In this document: positions 55,708-63,897 of the stretch, piece by piece | Position numbering within the stretch: position 1 is the stretch's first letter | How the letters are laid out: each line of letters starts with the position of its first letter | Assembly: GCA_005778355.1 (NCBI GenBank) | Contig: SXON01000121.1 | Location: 1 to 64,000 of the forward strand | Direction: 5' to 3' | From: Pseudomonadota bacterium | GTDB lineage: Bacteria > Myxococcota_A > UBA796 > SXON01 | DNA: 64,000 nt | Program-made: the position numbers and the translations under genes | Notes under the pieces: model-generated | The model's input: only the letters and a program-made list of their open reading frames with translations | Databases searched by the model: none | What the model was told of the DNA's origin: nothing

Positions 55708-56694
55708 GTGGACAAGTCCGCGCCCCATCGCGTGCTCAACATCCGCGACCGCGCTGCGGGTCGCCGGGCCGACGTGTTCCTCGCGCTGCGTTTCCCAGAC
55801 TGGTCGCGGTCCGCCTTCGCCCGCTTCATCCGCGACGGCCTCGTGCAGAGCGACGACCGCGCGCTCAAGCCTGCCTCCACCCTGCGTCACGGGGAAACCC
55901 TGCGCGTGTACGTCCCCGGCCTGGCCCCGGGCTCCCTGCCGCCCGCGATGCCACCGGTGCTCTACGAGGACGAGTGGATGATCGCCGTGGACAAGCCCGC
56001 GGGCCTGCTCATGCACCCGGTGGGACAACGCTTCGCCTGGGCGCTGGTCGGGCTCGTCCGCGAGGCCCGACCGGAGGCACACATCGACCTCTCGCACCGG
56101 CTCGACAAGGACACCAGCGGCGTCGTCCTGTTGACCAAGCATGAAGACGCGAACCGCCACATGAAGGCCTGCTTCATGCGACGGCGGGTGTCGAAGGTGT
56201 ACCTCGCGATCACCCGCGGACAGCCCCCCTGGTCGGAGCTCGACGTCCACGCCCCCCTCGGCCACGCCCCGGGCAGCAGCATCTTGCTCCGCCGGGGTCA
56301 CGACCCGGCGGGGGAGTCCGCGCACACCCGCCTCGTGGTGCTGCAGCGCATGGACGGGCACGCCCTCGTGGAGTGCCAGCCCACCACCGGGCGCACCCAC
56401 CAGATTCGCGCGCACCTCGAGCACGCTGGCTTTCCCATCCTCGGCGACAAGCTCTACGGCCAGCCCGACGCCACGTTCCTGGCGCTACTGGAGTCCGGGG
56501 TGACCGACGCCGTGCGCGCCGCCGTGGGCTTTCCCCGGCAAGCGCTGCACGCCCACCAGGTGTGCTTCCCCCACCCGGCCTCGGGCCAGATGCTGCGCAT
56601 CACCTCGCCGCTCGCCCCCGACATGCAGGCGATCGTCGATGGCGCCGCGCCCAGCTACCCGAACGAGGCCAGCACCGAGGCCAGCGACGAGTAG
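55708..56694 (+). CDS. RluA-family pseudouridine synthase
   Basis: 328 residues from the GTG at 55708. An S4-like N-terminal domain (GRRADVFLALRFPDWSRSAF) precedes the catalytic domain with VDKPAGLLMHPVG, active-site Asp in HRLDKDTSGVVLL and TGRTHQIRAHLEHAG. It isomerises uridine in rRNA or tRNA; the exact target (RluC/RluD type or other) is not decidable. Its 3' end overlaps the convergent aminotransferase gene by 40 bases. Confidence 0.9.
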   Translation: MDKSAPHRVLNIRDRAAGRRADVFLALRFPDWSRSAFARFIRDGLVQSDDRALKPASTLRHGETLRVYVPGLAPGSLPPAMPPVLYEDEWMIAVDKPAGLLMHPVGQRFAWALVGLVREARPEAHIDLSHRLDKDTSGVVLLTKHEDANRHMKACFMRRRVSKVYLAITRGQPPWSELDVHAPLGHAPGSSILLRRGHDPAGESAHTRLVVLQRMDGHALVECQPTTGRTHQIRAHLEHAGFPILGDKLYGQPDATFLALLESGVTDAVRAAVGFPRQALHAHQVCFPHPASGQMLRITSPLAPDMQAIVDGAAPSYPNEASTEASDE

Positions 56695-57806
56695 TCGGCG
56701 GGGCTGTTGTAGGCCTGTCCCGAGATGCGCACGAAGATCCGCCCGTCGTAGCTCGTGAAAGGCACCTCGATGCGGTGTTCCGCGTACAGGCGCGCATTGA
56801 GCTCGGGCCCGCTGCCCGGCGTGCCCCGCGGGAAGGGGATCGCCGCCATGGCGCCGTACAGCAGTTCATCGTCGGAGTGGGGCAACTCGACCCCGAGCGC
56901 GTGGGCCACCTCTGCCCGCCCCTCCCGCACCAGCGCGTGGTTCTTCGCCCGGAGTGCCTGCCAGCCGAGGCGATCCCCGTGCTCGAACGCGGCGGGGAGC
57001 GACAACCACGCGGTCGCGTCGAAGGTGCCCGGCCAGTCGAACTCCTCGTGAAAACCTAGGGTGTAGCCGTGTGACGTGACCGGCGCGTGCGTGCGTTCCC
57101 GCCAGTCGGGGGAGGCGTAGAAGATGGCACAGCCCTTCGCGGCGCACACCCACTTGTGGAGATTCCCCGTGTAGAAATCTGCGCCAAGGGCCTCGAGGTC
57201 GAGCGGCAGCATGCCCGGCGCGTGGGCACCATCCACCAGCACGAGACAACCGCGCGCCCGGGCCAGCGCCACCAGCTCGAAGACCGGGCAGAGGAGCGCC
57301 GTCGCGCTGGTGACGTGGTCGACCAGCAACATCCGCGTGCGCGGGGTGATCGCCTGCGCGAAGGCATCGACGATCTGCGCGCGCTCCTGCAGGGGGAAGG
57401 GAATCCGGGCCTCGACGAGGCGCACACCGCGCTCCACCACGAGGCGACGAATCGCCTGCTTCACGGCGTTGTAGCCGTGGTCGCCCACCACGATCTCGTC
57501 GCCTTCGCGCCAGTCCACGGCGTCGAGCGCCGCCGCCACGCCCTGCGTGGCGTTGGTGACGAGGGCGAGGCCACGCGGGTCGGCGCCGACGAAGCGAGCC
57601 ACCCGCTCGCGCACCTCGGCGGCCCGTGCAGGCCAGCTCCGGCCGAGGAACTCGATGGGCTCGGCCTCCATCTCGTCGCGAAGCTCGGCCTGCATCGCCA
57701 GCACCGAGCGCGGCGTGGCCCCGAAGCTCCCATGGTTCAGGTACACCACCCGCGGATCGAGTGCCCAGAGCGACTTGATCTCGGGGCTGCCTGGGGTCCA
57801 GCTCAT
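56655..57806 (-). CDS. Class V aminotransferase (isopenicillin-N-epimerase-like)
   Basis: 383 residues of fold-type I PLP enzyme. The family opening YLNHGSFGATPRSVLAMQ, TNATQGVAAALDAV, the PLP-contacting Asp/His in LVDGAHAPGMLPLDLE, and the Schiff-base Lys in FYTGNLHKWVCAAKG are all present. This group includes cysteine-desulfurase-like and epimerase enzymes acting on amino acids; the exact reaction is unknown. No beta-lactam genes are near, so the name is by similarity only. Confidence 0.87.
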   Translation of the reverse strand: MSWTPGSPEIKSLWALDPRVVYLNHGSFGATPRSVLAMQAELRDEMEAEPIEFLGRSWPARAAEVRERVARFVGADPRGLALVTNATQGVAAALDAVDWREGDEIVVGDHGYNAVKQAIRRLVVERGVRLVEARIPFPLQERAQIVDAFAQAITPRTRMLLVDHVTSATALLCPVFELVALARARGCLVLVDGAHAPGMLPLDLEALGADFYTGNLHKWVCAAKGCAIFYASPDWRERTHAPVTSHGYTLGFHEEFDWPGTFDATAWLSLPAAFEHGDRLGWQALRAKNHALVREGRAEVAHALGVELPHSDDELLYGAMAAIPFPRGTPGSGPELNARLYAEHRIEVPFTSYDGRIFVRISGQAYNSPADYSSLASVLASFG

Positions 57807-57847
57807 CCCGCGCCGGTATCGCGGTTAGGCAGCACCGGTCGCATGGA

Positions 57848-58642
57848 GTGACCGTGCTCGTCCTGGCCGCCCTTGCCCTCGCCGAGGAGTCAACGTTCGA
57901 GGGGGCCCGTACCGCGCCCAAGACCGCCGGCCGCGAGGCCCACGCGAGCGCCGAGATGGGCGCGATGCTCGCCTTCGGCAACACCGAGAGCATGACCCTG
58001 ACGGGCCAGGGCACGCTGAGCTACCGCTGGGGACAAGACCAGGTGAGCGGCAGCTTCGGGGTGAACTGGGGACAGGCCCGGCTCGACGCCGATGCCGATG
58101 GCAAACTCTCCGACGCGGAGCTCGATGCGCCGTACCTCAAGACCGCCGAGCGCGAGCAGGCCACGCTACGCTACGACCGCTTCTTCGGCAAGAAAGACAG
58201 TATCTACGCCCTTGCCGGCGGCTTCGCCGACACCTTCGCCGGCTATGACTGGCGGGTGAACGGGCAGCTCGGCGAGTCCCACCTGTTCGTGAGCACCGAG
58301 GCCACCACGCTACGGGCGGAGCTCGGCCTCGACGTGGCCCGTGAGAACTTCGTCGACGGCGTGGATCCCTCCGCGCAGACGGTGCTCTCCGCGCGCGCCC
58401 TGGTCGGTGTGCGTCACCAGTTCAACGGCCACGTGGTCCTCGAGAACAACGTGGAGGCCTACGAGAGCCTGCTCGCGATCGCCGATGTCCGGGTCAACAA
58501 TACCGCGGCCGTCACCGCGAGCCTCGACAAACGCGTGGCGCTGAAGCTCAGTCACCAGCTCGCCTTCGACAACGTGCCCGTCGAGGGCTACCAGCCCCTC
58601 GATCACACCACGCTGGCGACGGTTGTCTTCACGGTCCTCTAG
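57848..58642 (+). CDS. DUF481-family outer-membrane protein
   Basis: 264 residues starting at a GTG at 57848; a second GTG at 57854 has GGAG just upstream and may be the true start. A short signal (VLVLAALALAEE) is followed by a beta-barrel pattern: HASAEMGAMLAFGNTESMTL, QATLRYDRFFGKKDSIYALA and a final strand TLATVVFTVL ending in a hydrophobic residue, as in outer-membrane barrels. DUF481 proteins are salt-induced barrels of unknown function. It is followed immediately by the TSP3/OmpA-like gene. Confidence 0.8.
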   Translation: MTVLVLAALALAEESTFEGARTAPKTAGREAHASAEMGAMLAFGNTESMTLTGQGTLSYRWGQDQVSGSFGVNWGQARLDADADGKLSDAELDAPYLKTAEREQATLRYDRFFGKKDSIYALAGGFADTFAGYDWRVNGQLGESHLFVSTEATTLRAELGLDVARENFVDGVDPSAQTVLSARALVGVRHQFNGHVVLENNVEAYESLLAIADVRVNNTAAVTASLDKRVALKLSHQLAFDNVPVEGYQPLDHTTLATVVFTVL

Positions 58643-59830
58643 ATGACGTCGGAGCTCGGGCTCTGCTTGCTCGTGGCGGAGAGCATCCCGCTCGGCGACG
58701 GCGAACAACCAAGTGCGGCGCTGGTGGCCCACGCCCGCGTGCGTCCGGTGCCGCTCGCCGCGATTGAACTCTCGAGTGTCATCGACCCGGCCTCGGTGGA
58801 GCTCACGGCGGACGGTCTCGGCTTCCTCGGCGGGCCGGGCGATGACGTGGTGGTGTCGCCCTTTCTCGGCGTGGGCGTGCGCCTCACTGACGGTCCGCAC
58901 GTGCTGGCCGCCTCGGGCTTTTCCATCGACACCGTGCTCTTCCCGGTGCTCGACCTCCGCGCCGACACCCGCGTGAGCTGGTCGGACGACCGGGGCGTCT
59001 CCGTGGTGCTCGCGGTCGGACCGGCACTGCACTCCCCACGAGGCTTCGACGCCGACGGCGACGGCGTGAGCGACCGAGCCGACCTGTGCGACGACGACGC
59101 CGAAGACCCGGACGGCTACCTCGACGCCGACGGTTGTCCCGACCCCGACAACGACGGCGACACCGTGCTCGACGCGGGCGACAGCTGCCCTGCCGTGCCC
59201 GAGGACCGCGACAGCTTCCTCGACGGCGACGGCTGCCCGGAGCCGGACAACGACGGCGACCGCCTCTTCGACGACCGCGACGCCTGCATCAACGCGCCGG
59301 AGGACGAGGATGGTTTTCGAGATCTCGACGGCTGCCCCGACCCCGACAACGACGGCGACACCGTGGCCGACGCCGACGATCGCTGTCCCAACGTGGCGGA
59401 AGACGCGGACGCCTGGGAAGACGCCGATGGCTGCCCCGACCCCGACAACGACGGCGACGGGGTGGGCGATGCTTTCGACCTCGCCTCCAGCGAGCCAGAA
59501 AACATCAACTTCTTCGAGGACGAGGACGGAAAGCCCGAGGCCTTGCCGCCTCTCCTGGCGAAGGTGACCGGTGCCCAACCCAAGATTCGCTTCGAGGGAC
59601 ACCGCCTGTCCGGCCCTGCGACCGATCGCGCCGAGCTCATCGCGGCCGCCCTCGCCCAGTGGCCCGCCGTCCGCGTCCGCTTGCTGGTCGTCGACCCGGA
59701 CCTCGAGCGAGCACAAAAACGGGCCTTGTCCCTCGCGGCCGCCGTGGTCCAGCTCGGTGTGCTGGCGGAGCGGGTGGAGCCAGTCGGCGAGCAGGGCGAC
59801 GCCGCAGTGCGCGTGGAGCTCATGCCATGA
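58643..59830 (+). CDS. Thrombospondin type-3 repeat protein with OmpA-like C-terminus
   Basis: 395 residues beginning on the base after the upstream stop. The N-terminal 130 residues resemble a beta domain. Residues about 135-285 hold about six calcium-binding TSP3 repeats (DADGDGVSDRADLCDD, DGCPDPDNDGDTVLDAGDSC). The last 100 residues (PKIRFEGHRLSG ... RAQKRALSLAAAVVQLGV) follow the OmpA peptidoglycan-binding fold, but the usual GHTD motif is missing (VVDPDLERAQKRA). It is likely exported and may link outer membrane and surface. No clear signal peptide beyond MTSELGLCLLVAESIPLG is seen. Confidence 0.8.
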   Translation: MTSELGLCLLVAESIPLGDGEQPSAALVAHARVRPVPLAAIELSSVIDPASVELTADGLGFLGGPGDDVVVSPFLGVGVRLTDGPHVLAASGFSIDTVLFPVLDLRADTRVSWSDDRGVSVVLAVGPALHSPRGFDADGDGVSDRADLCDDDAEDPDGYLDADGCPDPDNDGDTVLDAGDSCPAVPEDRDSFLDGDGCPEPDNDGDRLFDDRDACINAPEDEDGFRDLDGCPDPDNDGDTVADADDRCPNVAEDADAWEDADGCPDPDNDGDGVGDAFDLASSEPENINFFEDEDGKPEALPPLLAKVTGAQPKIRFEGHRLSGPATDRAELIAAALAQWPAVRVRLLVVDPDLERAQKRALSLAAAVVQLGVLAERVEPVGEQGDAAVRVELMP

Positions 59831-60852
59831 GGGCCCGCTGGATCCTGCTGTCTGCTGGTCCAATGGCGGTCGTCGCGCAGCAGCTACTGCCGATTAGCTG
59901 GGTAGAGACGTATTTCGCCGGCGGCGTGGCACCCCGCCTGGCGCGCGCCATCGGGGCTCTCACCGGACTCATCCCCCTGTCCGTGGCTGAGCTGGGGGTG
60001 CTGACCTTGTGCCTATCCGCGCCATGGTGGTGGCGCCGGGGCTGGGCGATCGCCTGCACGCTCAGCGTCGGCTACGCCCTCTTCGTGGGGCTCTGGGGCC
60101 TCAACTACCGGCGCGAGCCCATCGCGGGGGCCCTGGACCTCCACACACGGGACAGCTCCGTGGGGGAGCTTCGCGCCCTCGTCGACGAGTTCGTGGCGCG
60201 GATGAACCAGGCCCGCGCCGCGGCGCCCGAGCGCGACGGGGTGGCCACGCTCAAGGGTGACTTCGCCGACGCCGTGATCCGGGCGCAAGACACCTACCGC
60301 CGGGCCGGCGCGGAACGGCCCTGGCTCGCGGGCGACTACGCTCCGGTCAAGCCGCTTTTGCTCTCGCCGCTGGCCAGCGCCGGGGGACTCGCTGGAGTCT
60401 ACATCCCCTTCACCGCCGAGCCCCACCTCAGCACGTCGGGCCTGTCCTTCACCGTGCCATTCAATGCGTGCCACGAGATGGCCCACCAGCGGAGCGTGGC
60501 GAGGGAGGACGAGGCCAACTTCGTCGCCTTCCTCACGGCCCGCGACCACGGTGATCCCGATTTCCAGTACAGCGCCTACGCCGGCGTGCTGAGCCACCTG
60601 CTCGGCGCGCTCGCGCGCGTGGATCCGGAGGCCGCCAAGGCCGCGCGGGACCGATTCTCGCCCCAGGTACAGGCCGACAGGCGCGCCTACGCCGCCTGGT
60701 GGGAGGCCCACCGCGTGGACTGGCTCTGGACCGCGAGCGCCGCGGCCAACAACGCCTACCTCCGCAGCAACGGGGTCCCCGACGGCGTGGCCTCCTACGG
60801 CCGCGTGGTCGACCTGCTCCTCGCCGAGCACCGCGCTAGGACCGCGCCATGA
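59827..60852 (+). CDS. DUF3810 family membrane metallopeptidase-like protein
   Basis: 341 residues; ATG overlaps the previous stop (ATGA). Two or three N-terminal membrane helices (WILLSAGPMAVVAQQLLPIS, IPLSVAELGVLTLCLSAPWWW, AIACTLSVGYALFVGLWGL) precede a soluble domain with the zincin motif FNACHEMAHQRSVAREDEAN (HExxH with a downstream Glu). DUF3810 proteins are uncharacterised and mostly found as single genes. Here it lies in a coupled row with the TSP3 protein and the ureohydrolase. Confidence 0.85.
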   Translation: MRARWILLSAGPMAVVAQQLLPISWVETYFAGGVAPRLARAIGALTGLIPLSVAELGVLTLCLSAPWWWRRGWAIACTLSVGYALFVGLWGLNYRREPIAGALDLHTRDSSVGELRALVDEFVARMNQARAAAPERDGVATLKGDFADAVIRAQDTYRRAGAERPWLAGDYAPVKPLLLSPLASAGGLAGVYIPFTAEPHLSTSGLSFTVPFNACHEMAHQRSVAREDEANFVAFLTARDHGDPDFQYSAYAGVLSHLLGALARVDPEAAKAARDRFSPQVQADRRAYAAWWEAHRVDWLWTASAAANNAYLRSNGVPDGVASYGRVVDLLLAEHRARTAP

Positions 60853-61847
60853 GCTTCGATCCCGACGCCCCTGCCGCCGAGGGCAACCTCTACGGCCTCC
60901 CGGTGCCCGAGGGCGGCGCCCGCGTGCAGCTGCAAGCTGTGCCCTGGCAGGCCACCACCAGCTATCGGCGTGGGACCATCGACGGCCCCGCCGCGCTCGC
61001 CGACGCCAGCCTCCAGGTCGATCTTCACGACATGGAGTACGGCGACGCCTGGCGCTGTGGCATCGAGCTTCTCCCCGAGGATCCCCGCTTCCGGCAGTGG
61101 GACGCCGAGGCCGAGCCTCACGCGCTCCGGGTGATCGAGTCGCTGGGCCACGACCCGGCCGCCGCCAAGGTGGTGAACCAGCTCTCCGAGTCGGTGAACG
61201 AGGCCGTCTACGAGCGAACTCGGGCCATTCTCGCCGAAGGGCGCATCCCCGGCCTCATCGGCGGCGACCACAGCACACCCTACGGCGCGATCCGTGCCGT
61301 GGCTGAGGCTTTTCCGGGCGTGGGTGTCTTGCACATCGACGCCCACGCCGACCTGCGCGTGGCCTACGAGGGCTTCGTGTACTCGCACGCCTCCATCATG
61401 TACAACGTGCAGCGATACATTCACAATGTATCACACATCGTGCAGGTTGGAGTTCGTGATGTTGGCGTGGCAGAGGTGGCATTGATACATGATACAGGCT
61501 CACGTATCAGCACCTGGTTCGACGCCGACGTGGCCATGAGGCTGGCGGAGGGCGAGCCCTGGGCCGACCTCGTGGACGAGATGATCGCGGCCCTGCCCGA
61601 CCTGGTGTACGTGTCCTTCGATGTCGACGGCATGGAGCCGTCGCTCTGCCCCGGCACCGGCACCCCGGTCCCCGGCGGGTTGACCTACCGCGACGTGTGC
61701 GTCTTGCTGCGCCGCCTATCGACGGCGCGCCGTATCGTCGGCTTCGACCTCAACGAGATCGGTCCAGCCGAGTGGGATGGCAACGTGGCGGCCCGGGTGC
61801 TCTACAAGCTGTTCGGGGCGGCTGTCCGGAGCAACCCGGCCGGCTGA
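60849..61847 (+). CDS. Ureohydrolase (agmatinase/arginase family)
   Basis: 332 residues, ATGA overlap with DUF3810. Binuclear Mn2+ ligands are intact: H141 in GGDHS, D164/H166/D168 in HIDAHADLR, and the two Asp in SFDVDGMEPSLCPGTGTP (the usual final DP is EP). The family hydrolyses guanidino compounds to urea; agmatine or arginine are the likely substrates. Residues 188-221 (codons at 61410-61512) use AT-richer, rare codons quite unlike the rest of the gene, and contain repeated TGTATCA/TGATACA boxes. Confidence 0.9.
   Translation: MSFDPDAPAAEGNLYGLPVPEGGARVQLQAVPWQATTSYRRGTIDGPAALADASLQVDLHDMEYGDAWRCGIELLPEDPRFRQWDAEAEPHALRVIESLGHDPAAAKVVNQLSESVNEAVYERTRAILAEGRIPGLIGGDHSTPYGAIRAVAEAFPGVGVLHIDAHADLRVAYEGFVYSHASIMYNVQRYIHNVSHIVQVGVRDVGVAEVALIHDTGSRISTWFDADVAMRLAEGEPWADLVDEMIAALPDLVYVSFDVDGMEPSLCPGTGTPVPGGLTYRDVCVLLRRLSTARRIVGFDLNEIGPAEWDGNVAARVLYKLFGAAVRSNPAG
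61413..61509. repeat. Cluster of TGTATCA/TGATACA boxes within the ureohydrolase gene
   Basis: Within about 100 coding bases the heptamer TGTATCA or its complement occurs at 61427-61433, 61483-61489 and 61490-61496, with near matches CGATACA at 61413-61419 and CGTATCA at 61503-61509. The same heptamer makes the palindrome upstream of mnmG (52959-52988). Local base and codon use changes with it. Confidence 0.55.
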
Positions 61848-61870
61848 ACCCCGGCTAGACTGGCGCGGCG

Positions 61871-63379
61871 ATGTTCCTCCTCCCCACCCTCCTCGGCTGC
61901 GTGCAGCTCGACGAGGTGCCGCCCAACGCCGAGCCCGGGGCCAGCATCGTCTCGCCACTGGCGGGCGACGTGCTCTTCGCCGCCGAGCCGGTCGTGTTGC
62001 TCGGCGTCGTGAGCGACGACGACGACAGTCCCCGGAGTCTCGTTGCCAACTGGCTAGTCGACGGCGCGGTGGCCTGCTCGGATCTCGCGGGGGAAGGCGG
62101 CGCGACGACGTGCAGGGCGGAATTGCCCGAGGGCGAGGTCGCGCTCACCCTCCAGGCGCTCGATCCGCAGGGCGACAGGGGCACGGCCACGCTGGAGCTG
62201 GAGGTGCAGCCGGAGCGCCTGCCCAACAGCGCGCCGAGCTGCGCCATCACGTCGCCACTGGAGGCCGAGCGAAGCGTCGATGGCGACACGGTCGTGCTCG
62301 CGGCCCTCGTGGGCGACACCGAGCAAGACCCGTCCACCCTCGCCGTCACGTGGCACAGCAGCCGGGACGGCGACCTCGCCGCCGCCACGCCGGACAGCAC
62401 GGGGGTGGTCGCACTGGAGTGGTCGAGCCTCAGCGTAGGTACGCACCTGTTGACGCTCGGCGTGGAAGACACGGCGGGCGACGACTGCCTCGCCACGGTG
62501 AGTCACGACGTTCTCGGCCTGCCCACGCTCGAGATCGCCGCCCCGGCCGACGGGCGCGAGGGCGCGCTCGGCGCCAACATCCTCTTCGTGGCCGCGGTGG
62601 CCGACGCCGAGGGCAGCCTCGACACGGTCCTGATGCAGTGGAGCTCCTCAGTGGATGGTGTATTCGCGAGCGGCTACGCCGATAGCGGAGGCCTGCACAC
62701 GACCGAGATCAGTACACTCTCGGCCGGTACCCACACGATCGACGCCGTCGCCACCGACAGAGATGGTCTCTCGGCGACCGCGGCCATCGTGGTCGTGGTG
62801 AGCGCACCTCCAAGCGCGCCCACCGTCACCCTCTCGCCAGACCCCGCCACCATCGCCGACGATCTCCTCGCCTCGGCGACGGCCACCGACCCGGAGGGCG
62901 ATGGCCTTCGCTACGCGTACACCTGGTACGTGGATGGCGTGCCCTCGACCGCCAGTGTTTCGGACACCCTCCCAGCCGGGACCGCCCGCCGGGGCCAGAC
63001 CTGCCGCGTCGACGTGGTGGCCAGCGATGCCTGGCAGAGCGGGCCAGCCGGGACGACAGAAATCACCCTAGGCAACAGTCCTCCGGACGCCCCCGTGCCG
63101 TCGTTGTTACCCCTTGAACCCAGGGCTGGCCTCGACGACATTGCCTGCTCGATCACCACCCGGGCCTCTGACGCCGACGGCGATCCCCTCGCGTGGCGCT
63201 TCAGCTGGGAGGTCGACGGAACCCCCTACACCGGCACGCTCGCCAGCACGGCGGTAGCGGACGACACGGTCCCGGCCGAGAGCACCCTCGCCGGCGAGAC
63301 CTGGACCTGCGTGGTGACGGTCACCGACGGGATCGACAACACCGAGGCCCGGGAGTCGGTCGTGGTGGTGGCGCCGTAG
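61871..63379 (+). CDS. Ig-like repeat lipoprotein
   Basis: 502 residues with a very short signal and lipobox (MFLLPTLLGC), so lipidated at Cys10. Five or so Ig/cadherin-like beta modules follow, each with the pattern PDGA..A-DAEG-L-W-VDG (for example ATDPEGDGLRYAYTWYVDGV and ASDADGDPLAWRFSWEVDGT). Same repeat type as the lipoprotein at 30580-32049, but with a less elaborate end. It is probably displayed at the outer membrane. It starts 23 bases after the ureohydrolase stop. Confidence 0.77.
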   Translation: MFLLPTLLGCVQLDEVPPNAEPGASIVSPLAGDVLFAAEPVVLLGVVSDDDDSPRSLVANWLVDGAVACSDLAGEGGATTCRAELPEGEVALTLQALDPQGDRGTATLELEVQPERLPNSAPSCAITSPLEAERSVDGDTVVLAALVGDTEQDPSTLAVTWHSSRDGDLAAATPDSTGVVALEWSSLSVGTHLLTLGVEDTAGDDCLATVSHDVLGLPTLEIAAPADGREGALGANILFVAAVADAEGSLDTVLMQWSSSVDGVFASGYADSGGLHTTEISTLSAGTHTIDAVATDRDGLSATAAIVVVVSAPPSAPTVTLSPDPATIADDLLASATATDPEGDGLRYAYTWYVDGVPSTASVSDTLPAGTARRGQTCRVDVVASDAWQSGPAGTTEITLGNSPPDAPVPSLLPLEPRAGLDDIACSITTRASDADGDPLAWRFSWEVDGTPYTGTLASTAVADDTVPAESTLAGETWTCVVTVTDGIDNTEARESVVVVAP

Positions 63380-63574
63380 GGAGCGGTCCCATCCACTTGA
63401 AGCACACCCTCGCGCGCTCGACCGCGACTCGGGCCAAATACCCACCTGATCACCCATGATCCACGATACCGGCGTGGACCGGTCCCGCGACGTCCTCTGG
63501 CCGCGCCGCTCCCGTAACGAAACGCGGTGGACGGCCTTCGGCGGCTCAGCGCCGAGGACGGCTTGCCACGATCT

Positions 63575-63590
63575 GCATACGCGCGTATGC
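63575..63590. promoter_or_regulatory. Palindrome GCATACGCGCGTATGC upstream of the antitoxin gene
   Basis: A perfect 16-base palindrome ends 7 bases before the antitoxin ATG. It overlaps the expected promoter and start region, as do autoregulatory operators of type II toxin-antitoxin modules. Confidence 0.65.
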
Positions 63591-63597
63591 TCCACGT

Positions 63598-63897
63598 ATG
63601 AATGCCAAGCGGCGACTCTCAGCCTCCGTGGACGCCGAGCTGCTACATGCCGCGGAGGCTGCGGTGTCGGGCGGGGACGCCGACAGCGTCAGCGCCTGGG
63701 TAAATGACGCGCTGCGCCTCAAGCTTACACACGATGCACGGCTTGCCGCGCTGGCCAGCTTCATCGGCGCGTACGAGGCGGAGCACGGCGAGATCACGGT
63801 CGAGGAGATGCGGCTGGCGGGACGGCGTGCGAGCGCCTCCGCAATCCCTGTTCGCGGGCCGACTTCGACGGCCAGCCACCGGGGAGGCCCCCGGTGA
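63598..63897 (+). CDS. Type II antitoxin, VapB-like
   Basis: 99 residues. The N-terminus MNAKRRLSASVDAELLHAAE has the ribbon-helix-helix pattern of VapB/CopG-like antitoxins, and the following part (SVSAWVNDALRLKLTHDARL) the second helix. The basic Gly/Ser-rich end (ASAIPVRGPTSTASHRGGPR) would contact the toxin. Its TGA overlaps the next gene's GTG start. A palindrome directly upstream suggests autoregulation. Confidence 0.75.
   Translation: MNAKRRLSASVDAELLHAAEAAVSGGDADSVSAWVNDALRLKLTHDARLAALASFIGAYEAEHGEITVEEMRLAGRRASASAIPVRGPTSTASHRGGPR

Noticed and set aside
59050-59480. Short direct DNA repeats suggesting a repeat array or CRISPR
   Set aside because: They encode the TSP3 protein repeats (DGCPDPDNDGD), have no uniform spacers and are explained by the protein.
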